A DNA stretch of 64,000 nucleotides from a bacterium (GTDB taxonomy: Bacteria > Bacillota > Clostridia > Lachnospirales > Lachnospiraceae): the NCBI GenBank assembly GCA_023664305.1, contig JAMPFT010000005.1:106364-170363 (forward strand). The letters run 5' to 3'. The notes below the pieces were generated by a model. That model did not search any database and was not told where the DNA came from. It was given only the letters and a program-made list of their open reading frames with translations. This document shows, one piece after another, positions 52,666 to 61,700 of this stretch. Numbering within the stretch: the stretch's first letter is position 1; each line of letters opens with the position of its first letter. The position numbers and the translations under genes were made by a program.

Positions 52666-53087
52666 TTACCATTTCTGAAACAGATAATTAATCCAGCCAG
52701 TATACACCCGGGAGGTTACCGGGTCGTCATTTACCATTGCAATTGCCGTCCCTTCTGTATACAGTTCTTCCAATGTATAGGCAGCCACAACAACCTTATA
52801 AAAGCATCACCACCAATTTTCTCGCTCCAGACATGGTTGCTGTTTATACTGAATCCTGCGTTTTCCCAAAAAGAATCTTCAAAGTAATTATAGCAAAAAT
52901 CCATACCGTATTCATGCATTGTGGTTTTCCGTATGGTATCTACTGTTTTTCCAAACAAAGATACGCTATCTACTTCCATCATGCCGCCTGCCTGATACAG
53001 TATTTCAAGTCTCTTTTTAAATTCATTCAGCTTCTCTTTTGGGATACTTGCCTCTTTTTCCTGGTACAGATTCGCGAATGTTCCCAT
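52666..53087 (-). pseudogene. Frameshifted gene of unknown function
   Basis: The first frame starts at ATG 53087 and reads sensibly (TFANLYQEKEASIPKEKLNEF, then MMEVDSVSLFGKTVDTIRK) to about 52800, then becomes nonsense. Shifting one base restores a protein-like reading, VVVAAYTLEELYTEGTA, MVNDDPVTSRVYTG, INYLFQKW, ending at TAA 52666-52668. One missing A in the run at 52795-52801 would explain it. Either a recent inactivation or a sequencing error. The intact product would have about 140 residues, be cytoplasmic and belong to no family I know. Confidence 0.7.
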
Positions 53088-53115
53088 TACAATCCGTTCC
53101 CTTCACTGTGCATCT

Positions 53116-53178
53116 TTATCCTATCGGTAAATTGTTTGAAATTTGATAAAATAATATATCTTCCACATCGCCACTCAT
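53116..53178 (-). CDS. Possible 20-residue leader peptide
   Basis: ATG 53178 follows an excellent AGGAGAAGGAAG ribosome site. The frame MSGDVEDILFYQ... stops after 20 codons. A different frame of the same stretch reads ILSNFKQFTDRIKMHSEGNG and stops in a TAATG overlap with the next ATG (53087). It may therefore be a second frameshifted coding region or a translated leader. Confidence 0.35.
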   Translation of the reverse strand: MSGDVEDILFYQISNNLPIG

Positions 53179-53228
53179 ACTTCCTTCTCCTGTACAAAGT
53201 GTAATAAAATTATTCAGTCAGTTAATGT

Positions 53229-53263
53229 GTGATAAATATATCACTTTTCATGTATTATGTCAA
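53229..53263 (-). promoter_or_regulatory. Minus-strand promoter with palindromic operator
   Basis: On the minus strand TTGACA (53263-53258), 17 bp, TATATT (53240-53235). The -10 sits inside the palindrome GTGATA-AATA-TATCAC (53229-53244). This is where an Xre repressor would bind; the regulator at 52395-52631 is the candidate. Positions 53264-53347 hold nothing else that I can identify. Confidence 0.65.
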
Positions 53264-53347
53264 TCGGTTGAGTTTAATAATCTTTTGGTTTTGCTTGCTT
53301 ATCTGTTTATTTACAAGGGATGCAACCTTTTAACATCAGCCACTATT

Positions 53348-53875
53348 TCACCCCATCTTCCCCGCCAGCACCACACTCGCCGCTGTCCCCGCCAGCGTCG
53401 CCAGCAGCGCCCCTGCCAAGGTGTATCTGGTCTTTGTCACCTTCGCCGCCAGGAAATAAACGCTCATGGTGTAAAAGACGGTTTCCGTACAGCTCATGAC
53501 AATAGAGGTCAGGATTCCTGCGTAAGAATCCGGCCCTGCGTTCTTAAAGATATCCAGAACGAGCCCGGTTGCCGCGGAGGAGGAAAACATTTTTACGACT
53601 AAAAGAGGCATGATTTGGGCGGGCAGTCCGATCTTTTCTGTCAGGGGTCCTAAAAGCCGGCCAAACAGATCAAAGAAACCGGAAGCGCGGAGCATTCCCA
53701 CTGCGACCAGCAGACCGATCAGTGTGGGAACGATATCTATTACAATTTTCAGGCCTTCTTTGGCCCCGTCTAAAAAGCTCTCATATACTTTAATCCGTGA
53801 CACATGGCCGTAGCCTACGATAAAAAAGATCAGGAGCGGGATAATGATATCCGAAAGATGTGCCAATGCGTTCAA
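53348..53875 (-). CDS. spmB: Spore maturation protein SpmB
   Basis: A 175-residue membrane protein with four to five membrane segments; FFIVGYGHVSRIKVYESFLDG is diluted by family variation, but IVPTLIGLLVAVGMLRASG, FSSSAATGLVLDIF and SCTETVFYTMSVYF are SpmB signatures of the nucleoside-recognition (Gate) fold. SpmA and SpmB promote spore core dehydration. It starts 2 bp after spmA on the same strand. Confidence 0.92.
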   Translation of the reverse strand: MNALAHLSDIIIPLLIFFIVGYGHVSRIKVYESFLDGAKEGLKIVIDIVPTLIGLLVAVGMLRASGFFDLFGRLLGPLTEKIGLPAQIMPLLVVKMFSSSAATGLVLDIFKNAGPDSYAGILTSIVMSCTETVFYTMSVYFLAAKVTKTRYTLAGALLATLAGTAASVVLAGKMG

Positions 53876-53877
53876 GT

Positions 53878-54777
53878 CTATACCTCCTTTTTTCCGGTCC
53901 GATCCTTCATTTTACAATACAGCACTGCCGTCACAGAGCTGATCAGCGTGGCGATGATAGCCGGCGCGATGATAGCCGTGGGATTGGCGCTGCCGTACTG
54001 CGCCCGATAAGCGATCATGTTCACCGGGATCAGCTGCAGGGAGGAGATGTTGAGAATCAGGAAATTACACATTTCGTTGCTGGCATGTCTGTTTCCCCCG
54101 GAATATCCTGTGGCCTGTGTTCCGCGCAGCCTTTTGTGAGAGCGGCTGCGTGCGCCCTTTGTCCGTCTATAGGAAACTTCGTCACAGCAAAAGCGTCCGA
54201 CAGGGCGCTTTGTTCCTCTATAGGAAACTTCGTCACGGCGAGGGAAGAATGCGAAGCATTCTTCTAAGCGCCCGACAGGGCGCTTTGTTCCGGATGAGCT
54301 GTGTGAGGAAGGAATCTGCCCTTTTTTTGTCTGTCTGCAGGGATCCGGACTTTGAGACGCAGTCCTCCGCGGCCCGTCGCCCTTTAGGTACTCCGGGTTT
54401 CCGCGCTCCTTTTCAAGCTTTGCCAATTCCTCCATGGCCTTCAGGCCCGCGGGGGTACAGGCCCAGCCCAGCCCCAGTACATTGGCGATGATATTGGCGG
54501 CTATGTATTCCCGTGCGGGGTGATTGCGGGGAATGTCGGGAAAAAGAAAGGTGAGAAAGGGAGAAATTGTTCTTGTCAGCTTTTCGATGAGTCCCGCTTT
54601 TTTTGCAATTTCCATCAGTCCCATCCAGAGGGCTACCACTCCTGCCATGGTCAGGCACAGGGAGATTGCTTCCCCGGCGCTGTCGAGAGCCGCGTCTGTC
54701 ACATCGTTCATATGTCCCGTACATGCGGCATAAAACACTGCCAGCAATATCATAAAGGCCCAGATTGCATTCAACAT
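53878..54777 (-). CDS. spmA: Spore maturation protein SpmA with an in-frame repeat insertion
   Basis: A 299-residue protein; the family usually has about 195-200. Residues 1-134 (MLNAIWAFMILLAVF..., FPDIPRNHPAREYI, CTPAGLKAMEEL) and 232-299 (ASNEMCNFLILNISSLQLIP...) are normal SpmA. Residues about 135-231 are foreign: basic, Ser/Arg/Cys-rich, with GTKRPVGR and DEVSYR each seen twice. That DNA (54085-54375) is made of tandem copies of the interspersed palindromic repeat, yet the frame stays open. The insertion falls in a cytoplasmic loop. Function may persist or be lost. ATG 54777 follows GGCGGTGCG; longer upstream frame is unlikely. Confidence 0.85.
   Translation of the reverse strand: MLNAIWAFMILLAVFYAACTGHMNDVTDAALDSAGEAISLCLTMAGVVALWMGLMEIAKKAGLIEKLTRTISPFLTFLFPDIPRNHPAREYIAANIIANVLGLGWACTPAGLKAMEELAKLEKERGNPEYLKGDGPRRTASQSPDPCRQTKKGQIPSSHSSSGTKRPVGRLEECFAFFPRRDEVSYRGTKRPVGRFCCDEVSYRRTKGARSRSHKRLRGTQATGYSGGNRHASNEMCNFLILNISSLQLIPVNMIAYRAQYGSANPTAIIAPAIIATLISSVTAVLYCKMKDRTGKKEV
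54168..54291 (+). repeat. Interspersed palindromic repeats, copies 3 and 4, inside spmA
   Basis: Copy 4 (54168-54216) and copy 3 (54219-54291) both begin TATAGGAAACTTCGTCAC and end CGACAGGGCGCTTTGTTCC. Copy 3 also contains the hairpin GAAGAATGC/GCATTCTTC and AAGCGCCC/GGGCGCTT; copy 4 lacks the middle hairpin. A further stem, CGCAGCC (54121 region) with GGCTGCG, borders them. Same family as 2551 and 44715. Confidence 0.8.
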
Positions 54778-54921
54778 AATCGCACCGCCATATTTTCGCC
54801 GCGGGCAGTCCTGCCGTTTTCCGGCGGCAGTCCGCGTGTTATTCGTTGTTCTATATTTATTCGGCGGACAGCAGAATCTTTCCTGTAGAAGTGAGGAAGA
54901 AGGGGTGAAAGCGGTCACCTG

Positions 54922-54950
54922 TTGACTTTGCGGGGGAAAACGGATAAACT
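54922..54950 (+). promoter_or_regulatory. Promoter of the Mrr-like gene
   Basis: TTGACT (54922-54927), 17 bp, TAAACT (54945-54950). The 307-bp gap between spmA and this gene otherwise shows a GC-rich hairpin near 54800 (CTGCCG/CGGCAG) and a purine-rich stretch up to the ATG. Confidence 0.6.
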
Positions 54951-55084
54951 GAGAACATGGCGCAGGGCGGGAAGAGCATTCTGATCCGGGTGCGCCGGCA
55001 TGACGGGAAGCGCGGGAAAGACCGGAAAGAAAGTGCGGGAAGAGCAGGAGAGAGCGGGAAAGGCAGAAAAGTACGGGAGAAAAA

Positions 55085-55558
55085 ATGAGAGTAGCTGACA
55101 TTTTAAGCGGGAAGGAGGGATTTTGGATTCTCCTTTCAGCGGTGTTTGCGCTGTGTCTTGTGCTCGGGGTGATCCTGCTTAAGCGGCGCAGACGCAGACG
55201 GATTCCCTCGGATATCGACTTGATGGAGGGACATGATTTTGAATACTACTGCGCGGAGCTTCTGCGGCGGCACGGCTTTCAGGAGGTGGAGGTCACCCGG
55301 GGCAGCGGCGACTACGGTATCGATATTCTGGCGGAGAAGGACGGGGTTACTTATGCTGTTCAGTGTAAGTGCTATGCGTCGCCGGTGGGCGTAAAGGCCG
55401 TGCAGGAAGCCTACGCGGGGCGGGATTACTACGATCGGATGGTGGGAGCGGTGCTGACGAACCAATATTTTACCCAGCCCGCGGTAGAAGCCGCTAAGAA
55501 GCTGAAAATTTTATTGTGGGATAGAGGATATCTGGAAAGTATGCTGGAGGAAGAGTAA
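55085..55558 (+). CDS. Membrane-anchored Mrr-type restriction endonuclease-like protein
   Basis: A 157-residue protein. Residues 13-32 form one membrane helix followed by a run of six Arg; 45-157 form an Mrr_cat/PD-(D/E)XK domain with the DFEYYCAELLRRHGF helix, the catalytic Asp80 in GDYGIDIL and Gln93-x-Lys95 in AVQCKC. Stand-alone Mrr domains attack modified DNA or act in defence; one anchored in the membrane may meet incoming DNA. The AAAAAATG start has GGGAGAAAAA before it. Confidence 0.85.
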   Translation: MRVADILSGKEGFWILLSAVFALCLVLGVILLKRRRRRRIPSDIDLMEGHDFEYYCAELLRRHGFQEVEVTRGSGDYGIDILAEKDGVTYAVQCKCYASPVGVKAVQEAYAGRDYYDRMVGAVLTNQYFTQPAVEAAKKLKILLWDRGYLESMLEEE

Positions 55559-55590
55559 CCGTCCTGTCACGTTGTGACAGGGCGGTTACT
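55558..55590 (+). terminator. Terminator-like hairpin after the Mrr-like gene
   Basis: CCGTCCTGTCAC pairs with GTGACAGGGCGG (one G-T pair), followed by a weak TTACTTTT. Confidence 0.6.
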
Positions 55591-55617
55591 TTTGTCCGGG
55601 AGTCTTCATTTTTTCCG

Positions 55618-55646
55618 TTGACTATCTGCGGATGTCGGTGTAGAAT
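55618..55646 (+). promoter_or_regulatory. Promoter of the RHS gene
   Basis: TTGACT (55618-55623), 17 bp, TAGAAT (55641-55646), 56 bp before the start. Confidence 0.65.
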
Positions 55647-55701
55647 AATAAAATAGTAAAATATCACCATAATATAAAAAGACTTAATCAGGAAGGAACG
55701 G

Positions 55702-58700
55702 ATGGTAATGAAGACAAAGAGATGCATGAATCGGATTTTGAGCTTCCTGCTGGCAGCTGTTCTTGTGCTGGCGGACAGCGGAACGCTTCAGGCGGCTGCG
55801 CAGGAGACTTATGCAGTGTCCGAAGTCGGCAGCGGACAGACGGGCAGGCCGCAGGAGTTCAGCGGAGAAATGTCCGGCGGGGAAGCGGTTGTGGACGGCG
55901 ACTTGGAAGGGACGGTTTCCGGCAGCGAGAACGGCGAGGCGGCTTCGGAAAGTGGTCCGAGTGGAACATCCTCGGAAAGCGGAGAAGTTTCGGGCGGCGG
56001 AAGTGACGGGACAGCTTCGGGAAGCGGTCTGCAAGGAACATCCTCGGAAAGCGGAGAAGTTTCCGGCGGCGGAAGTGACGGGACAGCTTCGGGAAGTGAC
56101 ATGAGCGGGACGCCTTCGGAAAGTGGAGCGGCTTCGGGCAGCGAAAACAACGGAGCAAATTCAGGCGACAATCTGGAAGGAACGACCTCGGGCAGCGAGA
56201 ATAACGGAGCAGCTTTGGGCGGCGATCCGGAAGGAACGACCTCGGGCAGCGAGAACAACGGGACAGCTTCGGGAAGCGGTCTGCAAGGGACATCTTCGGA
56301 AAGCGGAACGACCTCGGGCAGCGAGAATAACGGAACAGCTTCGGGAAGCGAACTGGAAGGAACGACCTCTGGCAGCGAAAACAACGGAGCAAATTCGGGC
56401 GGCGATCCGGAAGGGACGACCTCCGGCAGCGAAAACAACGGAGCAGCTTCCGACAGCGACCCGGAAGGAACAGTCTCGGACGGCACAGGCGACGGGGCAG
56501 TTTCCGGCAACGAGAACGGCGGAACGGTTTCCGGCGGTGACGCCGCAGAGACAGTATCCGGAAATGCTGCGGAAGAGGGAAAGGCTGTACGGCTGCCGGA
56601 GCGCTTTTATGAGGAGGCGGAACCGGAGCATTACGGTACTTTGGTGTCTTATGACGATTACAGCCGCACCTACCATGTGGAGGGTAACCGATATGTGACG
56701 GTGATCGGCAGCGACGGCAGCACTTATATTGATGCACAGGGACAGCTGCGGCAGACGGACAACCGCCTGGTGGAGGATCCGGCTTCGTCCTTCTCCTCTT
56801 TGGGAGCAGGAAAGCGCTATGTGAACGGGGCCAACGATTATGTGGCGGCTCTGAGTGACACTGTGGCGGACGGCGAGGCGCTGTTTAGCGTGACGGACGG
56901 AGAACATGCCCTGTGGGTGATTCCCACGGAGGGCGTTTTCCGGGACGGAGCGGTTCTGGACAATGCAATCCGTTATAGCGATGTATTCCCCGGAATCGAT
57001 TATCAGTACACGGTGCTGGGTAACAGCGTCAAGGAGGATATTATCCTGCTGGAGCCCGGAGAAAAGGACAGTTTTTCTTATTTGCTATGTACGGACGGTC
57101 TGGAGGCGGCGCTTTCGGACAATGTTCTTTACCTGTACGAGGCGGGGCATGACCCGCAGAATGAGGCGTCCTTTGTGCTGGAGGCTCCGGAGATGGAGGA
57201 CGGCGCAGGGGAAATCAGCTTTGGGGTGCGGTTAGAGGTCTCGGAGACGCCGGAGGGGTATCTTGTGACGGTGTATGCGGACAGGGAATGGCTGTCGGCG
57301 CCGGAGCGGGTTTATCCGGTGCGCATCGATCCCACGGCGGTGCAGGTGGGAGGAAGCGCCATTCATGCGGCCTGCGCAGAGGAGGGAAGTCCCAGAACGG
57401 TGATCGGGGACAACGCTTATCCTTATGTGGGCTATGACGACGGGATTACTTCGGGGAATCTGGCGGGATTTGGCAGCAAGCATTTAAATTGCCGGACTTA
57501 TTTTTCCGTCGATTATGATTTCACAGCGCTTGCAAAAGAGGCGGAGATCGTAAGCGCTGCGTTTCAGGTGACGCAGAAAACCAGGTGGAGCAAAGGAGCT
57601 TCGGAATTTGGTCTTTACGGCGTAGAAGAAGAGTGGAAGGTAAATCGGCTGAACTGGAATAATCAGCTAAATTATAATCATTATTTTTTGGATTCTCAGA
57701 CTGCATCCACAGTCCGCGGGGAAGCTTTGTCTTTTGATGTGACCGAGGAGGTCAGCGCCTGGATCAACGGAACGGCGGAAAACCACGGGTTTGTGATGAA
57801 GGCGCAGATTGAAGCGCCCAACGAGGAGACGGCAGCTGCAGGGGTAAAGATGCAGTGCGAGGTGTTTTACAATAATGCCTCCGCCCGTTACGCGCCGAAG
57901 CTGGTGCTGTCCTGGACGGGAGAAGCGACGGATTTGGATGCCCTGTCTCTGGATGACACCACTGTGGAGATCTATCCTGTTGTGGAGCGGAAAGGGGATA
58001 AGTCCACCAGTACTCTTGGAGTTGTGGGGCACGGTCTGGCAAAAGCCGACAGCACGGTGCATTACCGGCTGGTGAACGGGGCTACGGGGCAGACGGAGGC
58101 GGAGACTACGCTGATATATCCGGATTCCGATCTGTATCAGGGACAGCTGCCCTCTGCGCTGGAATACAAGAGAAGGCTTTCCAACTGGCAGAGCGAGGTG
58201 TTTCGGAACCTTGTGCCGGGACAGGTGTACTATATCGAGGCTTACGCGGAGGGGACGCCGGGAACCGCAGACGGAGATACGGCAGACACGGGTTCCGGCG
58301 GCGGGACGGGAGCGCCCGGAACGATCGTCCGGGGAGCCACGGTTCGCAGCGACAGCTTCCTGATTTACCGGGAGAGCGCTTTTGACCTGATTCCCCGGAT
58401 TGCCAATCATTACGGGGTGCCGCTGGATACCGTCATGGCGGACATGCGGATGCAGGATTGTCTGACGAAGGAAGGCAATCTGATCTTTATCCGGAATCCG
58501 CAGAGCACTGCGGCTTATGAAGGCGGGGAACTGCCGGAGTTTTACCGGGCAGCGGTGGACGGACTTTTGCTGGGCAGAGCCCAGAACTGTGAATTTGGCT
58601 ACGAGCCGGTGAATTTAAACACCGGAAACTTTTACATGGAGCAGACGGATGCGTCGGTTACGGATCTGGGAGGCGTCTTTGCCTTAAGCCGTTCCTATAA

Positions 58701-61700
58701 TTCCAGGGGCGCGGACTGTCCGGGAAGCCTGGGCTACGGCTGGAGCTTTCTGCCGGACGAGCGTCTGGGAGAGCTTGCGGACGGCAGCATTCTCTGGAAG
58801 AAAGCGGACGGGAGTATTCTGACCTTCAGTCCGGCGGCGGACGGCTTCCGGGCACCCGCAGGAGTGGACGACAGACTGGAGGAGACGCAGGAGGGCTACG
58901 CGGTGACGGCGGCGTCCTCCGGAGAAAAGCACATTTTTAACGGCTACGGCATGTTGACGGCGCTGGAAGACCGGCAGGGGAACCGTACGGCATTTATCTA
59001 TGACACAGATCTGCGGCTCAGGGCAGTGGTGACGCCCTCCGGAAAAACCTTTGGCGTGGAAACGGATGATAAGGATCGCGTTTGTGCCGTCACGCTGCCG
59101 GACGGAAACCGCGTGGTTTATTCCTATGACGGCGCGGGAAATCTGGCGAAGGTGACAGACCCGGAGGGCTACGAGATCGTTTTCGAGTATGATGAGGCCC
59201 ACCGCATGACGGCCTGGTACGACGAAAATGGAAACCGGGTGGTAAAAAACACTTACGACGCCCTGGGGCGGGTGATCCGGCAGGAGGACGCGGAGGGTGC
59301 AACGGTTACCCTTTCCTATGAGGAGGAAAGTTCGGGCGGATGTACCCGGGCTGTGGACGCAGAGGGAAATGTGACACTGTATCACTATGACGCTCTGTAC
59401 CGCACAGTCAAAGTGGAGTATCCGGACGGAACGGAAAAAACCTGTACCTATGACGGGGCGGGACGCCTTTGTGAGGAGAAGGACCGGACGGGAGTAAGAA
59501 CCCGCTATACCTATGATGAGCGGGGCAACGTGCTGACCGAGGAGCGGGAGGACGGAAGCAGGAAAAGCTATGTCTGGGACAGCGACTCCCGGCTGATTTT
59601 GGCGACAGACTACGACGGGGCCGAAACCGCCTATGATTACGACGGACACAGCCGCCTGATAAAGATAACGGATCCGGAGGGCGGCGTGACAGCTTACGCC
59701 TATGACGAATACAACCGGATGACGGCAGTGACGGATCCTGTGGGGAATGTGACGGCTTATACCTATGAGGGAACCGAAGCGGTTCCTGCAGTCGTAACCG
59801 ACGGGGCGGGTCAGGTGTGGCGTTATACCTATGACGCGATGAACCGGCAGTTGACCGAAACGGATCCCATGGGGAACAGGTCGGCCTGGGAGTACGACGC
59901 AAAAGGCCGGTGCGTCCGGGAGATCGATGCCCTGGGCGGAGTGACCCTATATACCTTTGACCGGGCGGGAGCGGTAACCGCCATCACGGACAAAAACGGG
60001 GAGGAGACCGTTTTTTCCTACGATAGGATGAACCGCATGGTGTGGGGGCAGGATCCCCTGGGAAACACGCTGGCCTACACTTATGACAAAAACGGCAATC
60101 GGCTCACGGAGACGGACGAGGAAGGAAACGTGACCTCCTACACCTATGATGCCATGGGACGGACAGTCGCCGTGACGGGGCCGGTACAGAGCGCTTATTC
60201 CGGGGAAACAGAAGGGGAATCCGAGGCGGAGTCCGATGCCCCTGCCACCCGCTACACCTTTGACGGGGCGGACCGGATTCTGACGGCAACGGACCGGACC
60301 GGGGCGACGACCTCCTATACCTACGATCCTGTTACCGGGGCGCTTGAAACGGTGACGGATGCCCGGGGGAACGTGACCGTTTACGAAAACGATCTCTGCG
60401 GACGGGCGGTAAAGATTACCTATCCGGACGGCTCCGGGGAGGAATACACCTACGACCGGCTGGGCAGAACCGTGCAGATCAAGGATCGGCTGGGCGCAGT
60501 GATAACGCTTTCCTACGACGGAAACGGCAATCCGGTTTCCCTGAAGGACGACGGAGGGAGGACTTACACTTACGAATATGACGCCCGGAAGCTTTTGGTC
60601 AGAACAGTGGATCCTCTGGGCGGAGTCTGCCGCTATCTCTACGACGGAGCGGGCAGACTGATACAGGCAGTCAACGAACTGGGCAGCAGTACCGACTACG
60701 CCTATGATGCTCTGAGCCGCCTGACGGCGGTGACGGACGCCTTGGGCGGGAAGACGGTTTATACCTATGATGCGGAAGGACATCTGCTTTCCGAGACTGA
60801 CCCCATGGGAGGCAGGGTGACGTATACCTATGACGCCATCGGTCAGCTGACGGAGACGGCGGATCCTCTGGGCAACAGGACTGTCTACACTTACGACGGA
60901 ATCAGCCGGCTGACGGCGGTGCGGGATGCCTTAGGCGGAACGGTGCTTTATACCTACGACAGGAACGGCAATCCCGACAGCTATCAGGATGCTCTGGGCC
61001 GCGTGCTGCGCTATAAAGCGGATCCGGAGGGACGGCTCCTGGAGATAATCTATCCGGGGGACGAGACGGAAAGCTATACCTATGATGAAAACGGTAATGT
61101 TCTGACGTACCTGGATCGCTACGGTGTGACGGTTTCTTATGTTTATGACGCGATGAACCGCCTGACGGAAGCCGCAGATACGGCGGGGAACCGCATGACC
61201 TATGAGTACGATGCTGCCGGGAATCTGGTGAAGCAGACGGACGTATCGGGCAGAAGCGCGCTTTATGCCTACGACAGGTTTGGACGCCCTGTGTCTGTTA
61301 CGGATGTGGACGGGGCACAGACGCAATATGCCTACGACGAGCTGGACCGGCTGGTCCGCGTCACGGATCCGGCGGGAAGGGAGACGGTCTACCGGTACGA
61401 CGCCGCCGGAAATCTGACGGGCCTGACAAAGCCCGGAGAAGCGGCATATGCCTATACTTACGACGCCTTAAGCCGCCTGACGAAGAAGGTAGATCCCGAG
61501 GGCGCGGCTACCGAATTTGTCTACGACAAAAACGGGAACCTGACGGAGGTAACCGACGGCAACGGGGTGACCACCGCTTACGCATATGACGCCCTGAACC
61601 GTCTCGCCGCCTACACCGACGGCAACGGAGGCGTCACGGACTATACCTACGACGCACTGGGCCGCCTGTTGGAGATCACAACGCCGGAGGGACTGACGGA

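Noticed and set aside
54778-55101. N-terminal extension of SpmA by 108 codons
   Set aside because: SpmA proteins begin at the MLNAIW-like segment, and a ribosome site stands right before ATG 54777; the upstream frame overlaps the Mrr promoter.
56123-56698. Other-frame proteins over the Ser/Gly stalk
   Set aside because: All frames are open because the DNA itself is a tandem repeat; only the plus frame joins a signal peptide to RHS domains.
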